Assembly (NCBI GenBank): GCA_963575745.1
Contig: CAUYUJ010015698.1
Span: 79,200 to 143,199, forward strand
Direction of reading: 5' to 3'
DNA length: 64,000 nt
From: Prorocentrum cordatum
Taxonomy: Eukaryota; Sar; Dinophyceae; Prorocentrales; Prorocentraceae
Shown piece by piece: positions 9,220 to 18,970 of this stretch; the first letter of the stretch is position 1; each line of letters opens with the position of its first letter. The translations under genes were made by a program, and so were the position numbers. A model generated the notes under the pieces. That model was not told the origin of the DNA. It was given only the letters and a program-made list of their open reading frames with translations, and did not search any database.

Positions 9220-9345
9220 GGAGGAGGAGGAGGAGGAGGGGGAGGGCGAGGAGGAGGAGGAGGAGGAGGAGGAGGAGGAGGGAGGAGGAGGAGGAGGAGG
9301 GAGGAGGAGGAGGGAGGAGGAGGAGGGAGGACGAGGAGGAGGCCC
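9103..9345. repeat. GGA/GAGGAG purine microsatellite
   Basis: About 240 bp of GGA repeats with GGGA interruptions. Polypurine on the plus strand and mirror-symmetric, so triplex-prone. Confidence 0.9.
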
Positions 9346-9660
9346 GCGCATCTCTTGGGTCGGCGCTGGACCCTCCCTCCCCGGGCGCGCGAGGGCACGC
9401 CGTGGGGCGAACCCTCTCCAGCGCCTCTACACGGAGGGGAGCCCGGCGCCGACCTCGGAGGCGCGCCATGGACCGCCCGCAGGTTTTCGAAGGGGCCCAT
9501 GGGGCACGCAAAGGAATAGACACAGGTCCCAGGATTCCCCCCGGTTTCGCACATCTTCTTGATGCTCGCCTCCCCCCCCCTTCCCATGTCTTCCCAAATT
9601 CTCCGGGGGATCGGCGATTCGTTGTCTGCGTAGTTCTCCCCCTCCTGAAATTTGTTTATG
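9345..9660. other. GC-rich spacer, no gene recognised
   Basis: Frames entering from the GGA tract continue here without any recognisable domain. Confidence 0.35.
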
Positions 9661-9663
9661 CCG

Positions 9664-9918
9664 AGCCTGGAAACAAGACGGTATTCCGATTCGGCGGTTC
9701 GACATTGGGCGGAAGGGGAGGCGGGGGAGGGAGGGGGGTCTGGATCGGGACCTCTGCTTAGCGCGACTGTTTGCAACAGTGCGTTCTACGGGGAGGACCC
9801 GACCTGCTTGAAACAGGCGCCAAAAACAGCCAAGATCTACTCCAGGGAGAGGGAGGGGGCGGGGGGGCGAGGGCCGCGCCGATCGGCAAAACCATGAATA
9901 CGAGCACGACAATATAGT
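9664..9918 (+). mobile_element. TIR element N, copy 1
   Basis: Contains the N signature: TTCGACATTGGGCGGAAGGG, GGACCTCTGCTTAGCGCGACTG, TTGAAACAGGCGCC, AGATCTACTCCAGGG and GCGCCGATCGGCAAAACCATG. Weak inverted ends are visible. Other copies lie at 14755, 15586 and 21322. Its spacing and sequence suggest a 250-260-bp non-autonomous element. Confidence 0.7.
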
Positions 9919-10211
9919 AGCTGATACTGTACTTCTTGTTTCACCGATCGGCGCGTGCCCTGGCCCCCCGCTCCCCCCCCTGAACCAGAACTTGACTGCT
10001 TCGGGCGGCCGCTTCTGGCGACTGGCCAGGGACCCCCCCCGTCTGCTCTTGCGCGACCGGTGAACGCAGATCAACCACCGCACCCGCCCAGGCCCAGACC
10101 CAGACCTCCACCCACTCCCTCACCCTTCGACCACAGTTCGGAGCCCAGGAGAAAAGAACGATTCCATAGTGCTACTCCGCAGACCTCTCATGGGGCACAT
10201 TCGGATCCTAA

Positions 10212-10256
10212 TTTCGAGGAGTATCCAGCCTCGGTGACGAGGCCTCTCCCTCCAGA
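10212..10256 (+). repeat. Partial core of element X
   Basis: TTTCGAGGAGTATCCAGCCTCGGTGACGAGG-type sequence resembles the X core at 41800 (GAGGCGAATCCAGCGGTTGCGACGAGG) with several mismatches. Confidence 0.3.
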
Positions 10257-10357
10257 ATGAGCAATGGCATCGGCGCCTCGTGTTGCTCTGGGCTGTTCCC
10301 CAGCTAGGCTTGCCTACGGGGTTCTTACTTGGTCAGCGGTTGGTGCCTCGGGGTGCT

Positions 10358-10545
10358 ACTTTGCCCGTTGCTCGGAGGTTCCTCGGGTTCCTCGGGTTCC
10401 CCGCCCCCGGTGCCTCGGGGGGTTACTTTGCTCGTTACTCGGAGGTCGGGTTCCTCGTTGCTCGGAGGTTCCTCGGGTTCCTCGGTTCCCATACCAAGCA
10501 GTGCCAAGCAATGCCAAGCAATGCCAAGCCATGCCAAGCACTGCG
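10358..10545. repeat. GGTTCCTCG and AAGCAATGCC minisatellites
   Basis: Repeats of GGAGGTTCCTCGGGTTCCTC to about 10492, then four or five copies of AAGCAATGCC. Confidence 0.8.
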
Positions 10546-10779
10546 CCCATGCAGTAGGAAGCTTTCCCCTAATTGGGGTCGCGCCGGGTTCATGTCCCGT
10601 TCGAAAGGCAGCGTGGCTCTCCCGGCGAGGGGGTCCTTGGCCGACTTGCTGACCTTACGCTTCACGGCGTCGGCTTTCGGCACGGGAGTCACCTTCCCGC
10701 CGGCGCCTGGCTTGCCACCGGGGGCCGGGTCCAGGACCTGCCGCTGGTCGGCAAACCTTGCGCGGGATCAGCCAGCATC

Positions 10780-10975
10780 GAATCGGGAAACTGGCTCGGA
10801 TCGGACCGCGCGTCGGATCGGGCTGCATCGGCGCGGAGTCGGAATGGAATCGAATCGGCTGCGCCACGATGCACAACAACACCTTTCCGGCATCGAGCAG
10901 CATCGGATCGACAGGAATCGGATCGTGTCGGCCGGAATCGACACCGAATCGACTCGATCGGATCGAAATGGACCC
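10780..10975. repeat. GAATCGG/GGATCGG degenerate repeat
   Basis: Frequent GGATCGG, GAATCGG and GCATCGG words at short spacing, resembling the cores of element D without its arms. Confidence 0.55.
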
Positions 10976-11457
10976 CGCCTGACGGGCACGCGCTCGATCT
11001 CCACCTCGGCAGCGCCCTCTTCGGCATGAAGGGCACAGGCCACCGAGGGAAACGGATGATCGGTTCTCGGGTCCTCTCGCCCAAGGGGCCCGTTTTTCGT
11101 CTGGGGCCATCTGTGGGCAGCCCAGAGGACCGTAGGAAGGTGCTCTTTTACGATTCTCGCTATCGGCATTTTCTGGGGATGCTCCCCTCCTCACCCCTCC
11201 CCTGGGAACAACACGGGTTGCGCCGGCGCCGTTTGGGAACTGCTAGGGGTAGTTAATTCCCCGGCGGCGCTGGCGAGAATCGTGACGTTACCGGCACCCT
11301 CACCCCGCCGCCGCCCCATTGTAACGGCTGTGATGGCCAGGGGTGAAGAAGCACTGGCCCTGGAGAGTCCAGGGAGGACAAACACAGGGAACAAAACTCG
11401 GGGCCCGTTTCTTGGATCGCCGCAGGGGTTGCTGAGGACCAAGTACCCAGACCGCCC
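10976..11457. other. No gene recognised
   Basis: GC-rich sequence. A TTGGATCGCCGCAGGGGTTGC block at 11413, typical of repeat M, is the only recognised motif. Confidence 0.35.
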
Positions 11458-11640
11458 ACGTCATGATCTCTTCACGACGCGGCCCCCAGAGGTCCAGACC
11501 CATTCCCCGGGACAGGTTTTTCATCCTGCGTCATGTGTTGACGGTCCCGAGGGCCGCTGAGGGCTCGCAGAGGCCGAAAATAGCAAAACAACTTTCCGTC
11601 GCGATCCTTTTCACAACGCGACGAGGTCTGGGAGGGGGAG
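11458..11640 (-). mobile_element. Element I copy, inverted
   Basis: Order GTCATGATCTCTTCACGACG, GGTCCAGACCCATTCCCCGG, TTTTTCATCCTGCGTC, GACGGTCCCGAGGGCCGC, GGCCGAAAATAGC, and an end in CGTCGCGATCCTTTTCACAACGCG. The outer ends (CCCAGACC... and ...GGTCTGGG) are inverted. This is the best preserved copy of the family here. Confidence 0.65.
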
Positions 11641-11832
11641 ATGTGGTTCAGACGTGGATGCTAAGGTGGGCGATGTGAGGTCTGACCTAGTTAGCCCAGA
11701 AGGTAGGCTGGGATTGCTCTGAGTGGCTCCAGCTCGGAGCGCCATCCCCCGGAAGCACTCGCAGGGCATATGCTCTCCGCTTGCAGGACGTCTTCGGCCA
11801 GATACAGCCCACCTTAGTGCCCAGTTATACGG

Positions 11833-12010
11833 AGCATCGCTTAACCGATCCCCATCCCCAGCGGCGTGGCCTGGGCCCCACTGGCCGATTTACCCTCCTA
11901 GACGGGGATATAGGCCGTGGGTTTCGAGGGGTGTATCCCCAACTTGGGGGGGGAATTTGGTGGGGTCTCGAAGGTGATGGGGATAGGGATGGGGATCGGT
12001 TAAACGATAC
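11833..12010. mobile_element. TIR element V, copy 1
   Basis: 178 bp with ends GCATCGCTTAACCGATCCCC and GGGGATCGGTTAAACGATAC, inverted over about 25 bp. The interior has CGAGGGGTGTATCCCCAACT. A second copy is at 18971. Element L copy 1 begins only four bases downstream. Confidence 0.75.
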
Positions 12011-12014
12011 CTAC

Positions 12015-12199
12015 GTACCCATCAGTCGGAAGTAGGTAGAAACATGAATTGGGAAGGCGTCGAAAGTAGATTGGGTTCAGTCCACCCCCCAAGGAGCACA
12101 GAAGAGGTGAGGCCACTCGACCATTGAAGTAGGAAGGCGCTGGAAGTAGATTGGAATCTGGGATTCCAAAAAACCGTACTTTCAACGACCAATAGGTAC
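12015..12199. mobile_element. TIR element L, copy 1
   Basis: 185 bp from GTACCCATCAGTCGGAAGTAG to TTCAACGACCAATAGGTAC, inverted. The interior repeats AAGTAGGAAGGCG(C/T) and AAGTAGATTGG. Copies at 19872, 51709 and 59840 share this order. Confidence 0.75.
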
Positions 12200-12262
12200 A
12201 GCCCACCTTGCTGCCCACTCATAAGTCCCCGACCGCCTCAGCAACCTCTGCGGTGATCACGA
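12186..12262 (-). repeat. Dispersed repeat M, inverted copy
   Basis: Reads TGATCACCGCAGAGGTTGCTG then GCAAGGTGGGCTGTACC on the minus strand. It overlaps the end of L copy 1 and adjoins the possible exon at 12300-12440. Confidence 0.4.
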
Positions 12263-12299
12263 CAAGATCTCAGGGCGTCTCCCTCAGAGCCCGCTTGCT

Positions 12300-12440
12300 T
12301 CATGCGGCCTCTTTCCGCTGCTCCCTGTACATGGTGACGCGGAAGCAGCGGCCAGCCTCGCCTGACAGCGGGGCGCCGTCGCTGTCGGCCATGCGCAGCA
12401 CGACCTCTGGGGGTCGCTGAAGGTGTCTCTCGCTGGCCCA
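12300..12440 (-). CDS. Possible terminal exon fragment, unknown protein
   Basis: A short minus-strand frame reads PPEVVLRMADSDGAPLSGEA and continues GRCFRVTMYREQRKEAA before a TGA at 12300-12302. Unlike most frames in this window it has balanced composition with no repeat origin. An AG that could serve as a 3-prime splice site (CACCTTCAG or GACCCCCAG) lies at its upstream edge, and an in-frame TAA lies beyond that at about 12440. No family is recognised. It may be the last exon of a gene or a relic. Coding status is unproven. Confidence 0.2.
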   Translation of the reverse strand, partial: WASERHLQRPPEVVLRMADSDGAPLSGEAGRCFRVTMYREQRKEAA

Positions 12441-12484
12441 CGGTTATGGGGCAACGACACGGGGGGGCCAGCGCAGGGAGGGAT

Positions 12485-12610
12485 ACACCGAGCCTGAATC
12501 GGCGATACATCGCCAGTGGATCGGCGATGGAGCCCTCGATGGCGAAACCACGCGCTCGTGGGATGGTGGGCAATCGGGCCCTTCTCGGCGATGGTCGGGC
12601 GATCGGGGTT
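12485..12610. repeat. D-like GATCGGCGATG repeats
   Basis: AATCGGCGATACATCGCC, GGATCGGCGATGGAGCCC and CTCGGCGATGGTCGG resemble the cores of D elements and the stretch at 28735-28830 (GGGCGGTGGGCCAACGGGCCC). Arms are not recognised. Confidence 0.4.
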
Positions 12611-12811
12611 TCGATGCCTCCCCGACGTTTCGCCGCACTTCGGAGCCGCGGGGGCCCTCTGGGCCCCCAAGGGCCTCGAGACGGGGGGCTTTCTGGATGC
12701 CATCGCGGCCTCCCTGAAGAAGCTGGGGACAGCTCGTTTGGAGCATCACGGGATATGCTACAAAAGAATATGCGGCTTCTAAGCGGATATCATCAATAGA
12801 CGAGCGCGTTC

Positions 12812-12917
12812 TGCTACTCGCAGAGTGACTACTCGCAAATGGCCTGGATCCCCCGCGGGGGATCTACGATAAACTACATCCAAGCAGACATGTTTTTTTC
12901 TGACTTTTGCGAGTAGG
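12812..12917. mobile_element. Element Q, copy 2
   Basis: CTACTCGCAAATGGCC on the left and GACTTTTGCGAGTAGG on the right are inverted. Between them lies the palindrome GGATCCCCCGCGGGGGATC. About 105 bp. Confidence 0.55.
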
Positions 12918-13104
12918 TACTTTGCCAGTAGTGGAACGCGCTCGGCGACTCAAAAGCGGTGGGTTACATCTGGCCCAGTGCCTGGGCTCCCCCCCACATG
13001 CTGATGCCATCGGGCCCCCCCTCCCCCGCGCGATGGTCCTTCCCCCCCCCCTTGGGTATTGGTGCTGTGGGTGTGGCGTGTGTGGCGTGGTACTGAGGTG
13101 CTCC

Positions 13105-13208
13105 AGGAGAGCTCCGAATGTCGTCGTCGTCGCCGCCGCTGTCGCCGTCGTCGGAGGGCTCCGGAGGTCGGCGCTGCCGCCGCCGCCGCCGCCGTCGTCG
13201 TAGTCGCC

Positions 13209-13248
<40 letters not shown>

Positions 13249-13279
13249 CTGTCGTCGTCGTCGCCGTCGTCGTCGCCGT

Positions 13280-13314
<35 letters not shown>

Positions 13315-13384
13315 CAGTCGTCGTCGTCGTCGCCGCTGTCGTCGTCGTTGTCGCCGCCGTCGTCGTCGTCGCCGCCGCCGTCGT

Positions 13385-13447
<63 letters not shown>

Positions 13448-13455
13448 CGTCGTCC
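13105..13455. repeat. GTC/GCC triplet microsatellite, about 350 bp
   Basis: Imperfect GTCGTC/GCCGTC tract, read as poly-Val/Arg/Ser forward and poly-Asp/Thr/Arg in reverse. Not treated as coding. Confidence 0.9.
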
Positions 13456-13811
13456 CCCCCCCACTTCCCATCAGGGGGGGGGTCCCGTGGAGCCCTGGGG
13501 CCCATCCCATCTGGGGGCGGGGGGTGGGTCCGTGGGCCCGGAGCCTGGGGCCGTATCTGGCCGGCACTGGCTCTTACAAGTAGGCTGCAGAGGCCCTGCG
13601 CAGATGTTCTGTCAGACAACTCCGCAAAGTGGGCGGAGCCCAATTCGCCCAGATCCTGATCCTCCAGAGACGCTCTCGGCGCTGGCAACGCACTTGTAGG
13701 CCAGGGTCGGCCAGATGTAGTCCACCCAAATAACTAACTTCAGATGCTCATTCTGTGGACAGTATTGGAGCCACTCGCTCTACTCGTGTGTCGAAGCTGC
13801 GTCGAACGTCC

Positions 13812-13905
13812 GTCGACTCGAATCGAACCCGAGTCGAACCTGAGTCGAACTTGAGTCGAACCTGAGTCGAACTGGAGTCGAGCTGGAGTCGAACTGTAGT
13901 CGAAC
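13812..13905. repeat. GAGTCGAACCT 12-bp minisatellite
   Basis: About seven tandem units of GAGTCGAACCT(G/T). Confidence 0.85.
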
Positions 13906-14349
13906 AGATCTGTTAGGTGGGCCCCAGGAAGGTCCCCAAAACAAGCACAGAACTAACTTACATCAACATATCCCGAGGCCGTCGACAGCGCGAGAGCAGA
14001 ACTGAAAACCGACCGAGCCGACAGCGAGCCGACGCCGACCGAACCCGACACGCTGCAAGCGGCCTGGAGGAGCACAGCGACGCGGCAATGACACACTACA
14101 GTCAAAACGTGTATTAAGGACGGGCGGTAAAGACGCAAGACCCTTGGAAGCCGAAGTTGTTGTTTTCTTTGGGCGGCGGGCGACCAAAACCCCAGGGACG
14201 TAGAGGCAAGGACACAAGGGTACCCTAGATGGAGGCGCGCATCCTTCGCGCTCTGACTGTTAATCAACTGAAGCGAACCGACCGAAAACAACCGACTGCG
14301 ATGCAACCGAACCGACCGAACCACGGACACCCTGCCCACAAATGTGACG
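13906..14349. other. No gene recognised
   Basis: Moderate-GC sequence with frequent CGACCGAACCGA words. No element arms or protein motifs found. Confidence 0.35.
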
Positions 14350-14490
14350 TTCCCGGAGATCACGACGCTTTTCCCAAGGACGGTTTTTCATGCCAGGTCG
14401 CTTTTTAACTGCCCCAGGGGCCCGCGAGGGCTCCCTGCGGCCGAAAACCGCCAAAAACCTCCCGTCGTTTCTTTGCCCGCTACGTGAGCA
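14350..14490 (-). mobile_element. Element I copy, inverted, partial
   Basis: Contains GACGGTTTTTCATGCC, GCCCCAGGGGCCCGCGAGGG, CGGCCGAAAACCGCC and CCTCCCGTCGTTTC, the right half of the I order. Confidence 0.5.
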
Positions 14491-14754
14491 TGTATGAGAT
14501 CCATCCCCTTAGCAAGCCACGCGGTGATGCAAATGGGCCAGAGGCCCTTTTTTCTTCAGACTCCGGCAAGTTGACTTGCCTGGATGGGGGAGGGGGGGGG
14601 GGCGTGGCGAGGCCCGAAAGGAAATCTGGACTTCACACGCACGTCAGGACTCACTCACTCGCTCGCATTTTCGGCCCGGCGCTGCTTGAACACGCGGAGG
14701 CGGAGGGGGGAGGGGGGGCAAGGTACCAAGCAAGCAAACGCCCTCCTTATTCTT

Positions 14755-15005
14755 CCCAGACATCCGATGGTGAACGTGTCTTTTTCGGCGTCCCGACGCC
14801 GGGCGGAAGGGGAGGGGAGGGGCGGGGGCTCTGGCTCTGGACCTCTGCTCAGCGCGACTGCTTGCAGCAGGGCGTTCCATGGGGGAGAACCCCCCGGCTT
14901 GAAACGGTAGCCAACACACAGCCAACATCTGCTCCATGGGGAGGGGCGGACGCGAGGGCCCGCGCCCATCGGCAACACAAATAATAAGAAATCGACCACA
15001 TGGTA
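14755..15005 (+). mobile_element. TIR element N, copy 2
   Basis: GGCGTCCCGACGCCGGGCGG, GACCTCTGCTCAGCGCGACTG, GCTTGAAACGGTAGCC and CCATCGGCAACACAAATAAT follow the N order with several substitutions. Confidence 0.65.
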
Positions 15006-15097
15006 ACTGACTTGTGAGCAGGGACTGACCGTCCCGGCATTCCTTAGGCCTACCACGACATGTTCTCAGAACCAACAAACATGCTCGAATCACAGTG

Positions 15098-15206
15098 TTC
15101 TTAGAACGTGAGCCCGATGTGTTAAAACAGGGCAATCTGGATCTGAGCCAGGAACGTTCTAAGAACATTTTTCGTGCTGTCCACAAGAGGTTCTTAGAAC
15201 ATTCTC
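15098..15206. repeat. Three GTTCTTAGAAC palindromes
   Basis: GTTCTTAGAACGTG (about 15098), CGTTCTAAGAACATT (about 15161) and GGTTCTTAGAACATTC (about 15188) lie within 110 bp, the middle one inverted. The spacing and symmetry resemble a clustered protein-binding site or internal arms of an unrecognised element. Confidence 0.5.
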
Positions 15207-15407
15207 TGGTGGGCCGATCGGCAAGCCAGGACGCTTCGCCACTGCCTGTGACCTGTTGCATGCGCGGCCCCCGGATGCCTCTCAACCCTTTCCCCCCCCC
15301 AGGGCAGGGCCCTCGCCCCGGTCCGCTTCTTCTGAAGGCCCCCAGGGCCCGGCGGGGGCCCAGTGGCCGAAAGCGGCCCCAGACTTCTGATGCTCCCGAG
15401 GTGCCTG

Positions 15408-15580
15408 AGGACCACGTCCCAGAGATACTTTTGAGCACCCAGAAAAGAATCGAAACGGTGCCGATCGAATCTCGCATCCCGGGGACCGCTACGTCAAAGC
15501 CCTCCAAGTTCGGTACTTTCCTGGTGCTCGAAATTCTTCCTGGTGGTCAAGGCTAAAATAAGTCGGAACATCATAGCCCC
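15408..15580 (+). mobile_element. TIR element H, copy 1
   Basis: The left arm (GGACCACGTCCCAGAG...TGAGCACCC) is inverted relative to the right arm GGTGCTCGAAATTCTTCCTG, then GGTGGTCAAGGCTAAA and GTCGGAACATCAT. Element N copy 3 follows directly, so the pair may be a composite or successive insertions. Confidence 0.65.
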
Positions 15581-15585
15581 AAACC

Positions 15586-15840
15586 CGCGAACGTTTTCTG
15601 ATTCGGCGTTTCGACATTGGGCGGAAGGGTAGTGGAGGGGCGGGGGGTTTGGCTCTGGACCTCTGCTTGGTGCGACTGTTTGGAACAATGCTCCCATGGG
15701 GAATCCTGTGGGGAGCCCTCCACCCGCTTGAAACAGGCGCCCAAAGCAGTCGAGATCTACTCCATCGGGGGGGAGGGGGGGAGGGGTGCGAGGGTCCGCG
15801 CCGATCGGCAAAACAATGGATAAGAAAACGATCACGTGAG
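15586..15840 (+). mobile_element. TIR element N, copy 3
   Basis: Best copy of the family: CGAACGTTTTCTGATTCGGCG at the left matches the reverse complement of the right end (GGATAAGAAAACGATCACG). Internal blocks are in the canonical order. Confidence 0.7.
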
Positions 15841-15847
15841 CATGTCT

Positions 15848-15935
15848 GCTTGGATCACCGCGGGGGTTTACAAGTGAATAGGGACGTTCGTTATATGTGG
15901 ATGCCGAGGTGGCTTGCATATGGCCTCATAAACTA
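15848..15935 (+). repeat. Dispersed repeat M
   Basis: TTGGATCACCGCGGGGGTTT, then ATGTGGATGCCGAGGTGGC. Confidence 0.45.
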
Positions 15936-15939
15936 GCCT

Positions 15940-16360
15940 ACAAGTGCCCGCAGTGGCTTACAGTCTGGGCTGAGCTGCGCCCACTTAGCGGAGTGACCGA
16001 ACCCTCCCGAGCAATCTAGGGCACAGGAAACCAACTTATACGTTAGCTGACGCCGGTTAGAACCAACGCTGGAATCCACTTTTAATCCCCACATCCACGA
16101 AACACCCCCGCGATGATCCAAGACATCCGTTCTTTCATTCTTCGCGAGAACGCCCGTACCCGGCCCCGCCCCCCGCTCCTTCCCCCCCCCTAATTGGTCA
16201 CGTCACGAACATTCGCCACTCCTGAGCGTTGCCAAACGGTACTGACGCGAAGCGTGACGTGGCCTCCCTCCTCCTCCTCCTCCCCGCCAGGGGATGAGAA
16301 GACGCCCTCTGGCAGCCCCCGCGGGGATCCGAGCGCGCCAGGGGGCCAGCCCCTGGAGTC
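15940..16360. other. No gene; one M fragment
   Basis: An inverted M fragment (CACCCCCGCGATGATCCAAG) lies near 16105. The rest is unclassified. Confidence 0.35.
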
Positions 16361-16462
16361 GGGGCCGATTGGAGAGGACACGCGAGGAGGACACGAGGAC
16401 CCTTCCGAGGGGCCACACGGCCGGAGGAATGCAGAAAAGGCACTGCGCAGGACGTGCGCAGA

Positions 16463-16650
16463 AGAAGCACAACGGCATCAACATAGACTCCAGGCGATGC
16501 TTAAGAAAACCCAAGTTTTCGGCCAGAGTCTCGATTATTCTTAATGTTTCAATGTAAATCCTGACATTTGAATAGACATTCTGGGTTTGATTTCAAATTC
16601 TGAGACTATGAATTTCTTAACCCATGATTTCTAAAGCATTTCGCAGGGTG
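16463..16650. other. AT-rich insert within Y
   Basis: Conspicuously lower GC than its surroundings, with TTCTTAATG, TTTGATTTCAAATTC and similar words. It forms the left part of the insert that splits Y and leads into an F foldback. Confidence 0.5.
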
Positions 16651-16656
16651 TAGACT

Positions 16657-16791
16657 CTTGGCGCTCCGAGCGGATTTCTTGGATCTGCGCTGGAACCCCC
16701 TACCTGACGCGCGGAGCGCGCGAGGGGCGGCGCCGGAGGCGCCGCTGGGAAGGCCCAGCGCGGATCCAAGAAATCCGCGCGGAGCGCCAAA
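16657..16791. mobile_element. Foldback element F, copy 2
   Basis: TTGGCGCTCCGAGCGGATTTC and its inverse GAAATCCGCGCGGAGCGCCAA bound a GCGCGGAGCGCGC centre. This TTGGCGCTCC arm type is also seen at 50808. Confidence 0.75.
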
Positions 16792-17034
16792 CGTTGATGT
16801 TTTTTCAGTCTGTTCTCCGACTTGCCGTGAGGAGTGCAAAGAGGCACTGCGCAGGACACGTGGGGGGGACCCCCTGAGACCCTGACAGGGCCGACCTACT
16901 CATCGGCCTCGACTGCAGGCAAGCGCCCGAAAGGCCTGCGGCAGGCTGGCCCCGGGCTGCAGGAGCAGCTCCGGCCCGCTCGGCGCCTCCGCCGGGGCGG
17001 GCCTCGGAAGGGCAGGGGGGAGGGGTCCCCAGGA

Positions 17035-17230
17035 GGATCGAGGATCGACGATCGAGGAGAATCGGGGATCGAGGAGGTTCGAGGATGAAGGTTCGAGAAT
17101 CGAGGATGATCGAAGATCGAGGATCGAGGAGGATCGAGGATGGATCCGGGATCGAAGATGGATCGAGGATCGAGGAGGATCGGGCAGGTCGCGGTTCGAG
17201 GATCGTGGCGGATCGAGGATGGATCGGGGA
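17035..17230. repeat. GATCGAGGATCGAGG repeat
   Basis: Tandem GAGGATCGAGGATCGAC-type words for about 195 bp. Confidence 0.85.
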
Positions 17231-17990
17231 TCAGAAGTCCACGGGGGGACACGAGCGCGGTGTTTCAGGCTCAGGCTACTCGTGACGACTCCCGTTGACC
17301 ACTGTGGACCGCACCCCCCCCTCCGCCCCCATCCCTTGGCAGCGTCACGATTTTCGCGCTGGCGACGTCTGGGGCAACTGCATTCCCAGACGGCCAGTGG
17401 GGACATACGTTCTTGGTTAGCGAGCGCGCGAAGCAAGTCGAACGCCGAGAGTGCTACGGCGGGCCGCGCCGGTAGCGACAGGGAAAGCCAGTGGGGACAT
17501 ACGCAAAGCGTCGCGCATTGCGTGGCTCTCACCGCCCATGGAGACCTCGTGGGCAGCGGTGGCGAAGAACGTCCGAAAAACTATAGATCCTCCAGCAGGT
17601 ATCGAAGCAATGTGCTACTTCTGGCGGATTGCACTGCAGTGCTGTCGTGGCTGACTGCGGCGCGACTGACCAGATCCGACCTGATCGCCCAGAGAGCCTG
17701 CGGGCAAGGCGCGTGGGGTGAACAAAAGCGTTTTCCGATGCTCCGCTATCCTCTCGCAACGACTTGGTGGGTCGTTGCACATCGAATTCGCACGAAGCAT
17801 CAATATCCTGAGAATAACAGCGCGGGGCACGAATCATCTTTGCAAACCGCGCATAAGGAACGCATTGCTAGAATGCCGTCACGACTCCAACCATCCCTTG
17901 AGGGCGAGGGTGGTTTAGGGCGGTTCCTCTTCCACTCCCGTTCCTCCCCTTCGAGGAGGGGTTCCGCCTTCCCCCTACCCCCCTGCTCCT
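17231..17990 (+). other. Unclassified 257-residue open frame region
   Basis: A plus-strand frame runs from the GATCGAG array to 17992. It includes HCVALTAHGDLVGSGGEE and a leucine-rich stretch but no recognisable domain. AGTGGGGACATACG occurs twice (about 17396 and 17492). Part of the 3-prime end is repeat W, so at least that part is not conserved coding sequence. Confidence 0.2.
17897..17975. repeat. Dispersed repeat W, copy 1
   Basis: GGTGGTTTAGGGCGGTTCC, TCTTC, then CCTTCGAGGAGGGGTTC. A similar stretch is found at 57118-57192. Confidence 0.55.
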
Positions 17991-17999
17991 AGGTCTGGA

Positions 18000-18520
18000 C
18001 GGGGAAAGCGGCGACCGATCAGAAGGTCGAAGATAGCCCAGGATGGATCTGAGAGGACCCCAGATAGCCCCAGATGGCCTCCAAGATGGATCAAGATAGC
18101 GCGAGGCCGCTCGACATACTCGAGGTCCCAAGACTGCTCCAAGACGGGTTCAGGTAGCTATGGAGATTCCGCAGGACGCCTCCAGGAGGCCGACGCCCTT
18201 CCAAAACCGATGAGCCATCACTGCCCTGCGTCTTCTCTTGCGCTCACTTCTGATGGCCTTCCGAGGCCTCGCTGGCTCCAAGATGGCCCAACAGGGCCCA
18301 AAGATAGGCCAAAGAGAGCCTCAAGACAGCCACAAGAGCGCGCGCCAAATAAGGGCGCCAAGAGGCGGCATCTGGGATTCCATAGGGAGGGGAGTCTAAT
18401 AGTAATGACCCCACCCACATAACTCGATCGATGTCCTCCAAGATGGTCCCAAGCAGGCCCCCAAGAAGGCCTCAAGAGGACCCTACCAAGAGGCCCCCAA
18501 AACGTCCCTAGGGGCCACAC
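18000..18520. repeat. CCAAGATGGCC-type degenerate minisatellite
   Basis: Recurring CCAAGATGG, CCCAAGAGG and CCAAGACGG words at 12-24-bp spacing. The same word family recurs at 24780-25160, 34270-34480, 50630-50770 and 57950-58215. Confidence 0.65.
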
Positions 18521-18719
18521 AGAGGCCCTCCGGGAGACATCCCCAGCGGCTCCGAGAGGCATCGAAGAGGCCTCTAGTTTAACAAGGTTCCCGAGGTATC
18601 CAAAGGATGCCACGCTCCCCCGATAAGGGGCAGCTCCTCTTGGCATCGATGATGGACGGGCTGGCGAGGATGCACGGATCCTCAAGAACTCAGATGTCAG
18701 AAGCAACACGCCTTTAGAA

Positions 18720-18868
18720 TTAGGTCGGGCGTGTCCTCCTACAGGTGGACGTTGGATAATAAATCATGAATAATCAAAACATGTTCAAATATAGTCGAAC
18801 CATCGTCCCCAGACTATGTTGTGACTATTTGTGAAGTTTCCTCCTGTACATGGATACGCCCGACTTCA
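18720..18868 (+). mobile_element. TIR element A, copy 4
   Basis: TTAGGTCGGGCGTGTCCTCC to TGGATACGCCCGACTTC, with ATCGTCCCCAGACTATG inside. No clear target duplication. Confidence 0.85.
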
Positions 18869-18872
18869 CTTG

Positions 18873-18968
18873 AGAGAAAGAGAAAGGGACACGTAAGCGA
18901 AAGAGAACGAGAACGAGAAACACACACATACATAGATGTAGAGAGAGAGAGGGAGGGAAAGAGCGAGT
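18873..18968. repeat. GA-rich microsatellite
   Basis: GAGAAAGAGAAAGG and AGAGAGAGAGGG tracts between A copy 4 and V copy 2. Confidence 0.75.
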
Positions 18969-18970
18969 GA

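Larger units (their letters stand above)
16365..16905 (+). mobile_element. Element Y, interrupted copy
   Basis: The left arm (GGAGTCGGGGCCGATTGG) and the right arm (GACCTACTCATCGGCCTCGAC) match the intact Y at 53336-53500. The middle is interrupted by about 375 bp. The break is flanked by a direct repeat of about 30 bp containing GGCACTGCGCAGGAC (16424-16453 and about 16829-16856). Confidence 0.6.

Noticed and set aside
7845-9761. 638-residue plus-strand frame
   Set aside because: It runs through the CAT repeat, the 89-bp minisatellite (period not a multiple of three) and the GGA tract.
17085-17110. GGTTCGAGAATC as a tRNA T-loop
   Set aside because: It is part of the GATCGAG repeat, and no acceptor or anticodon stem can be drawn.
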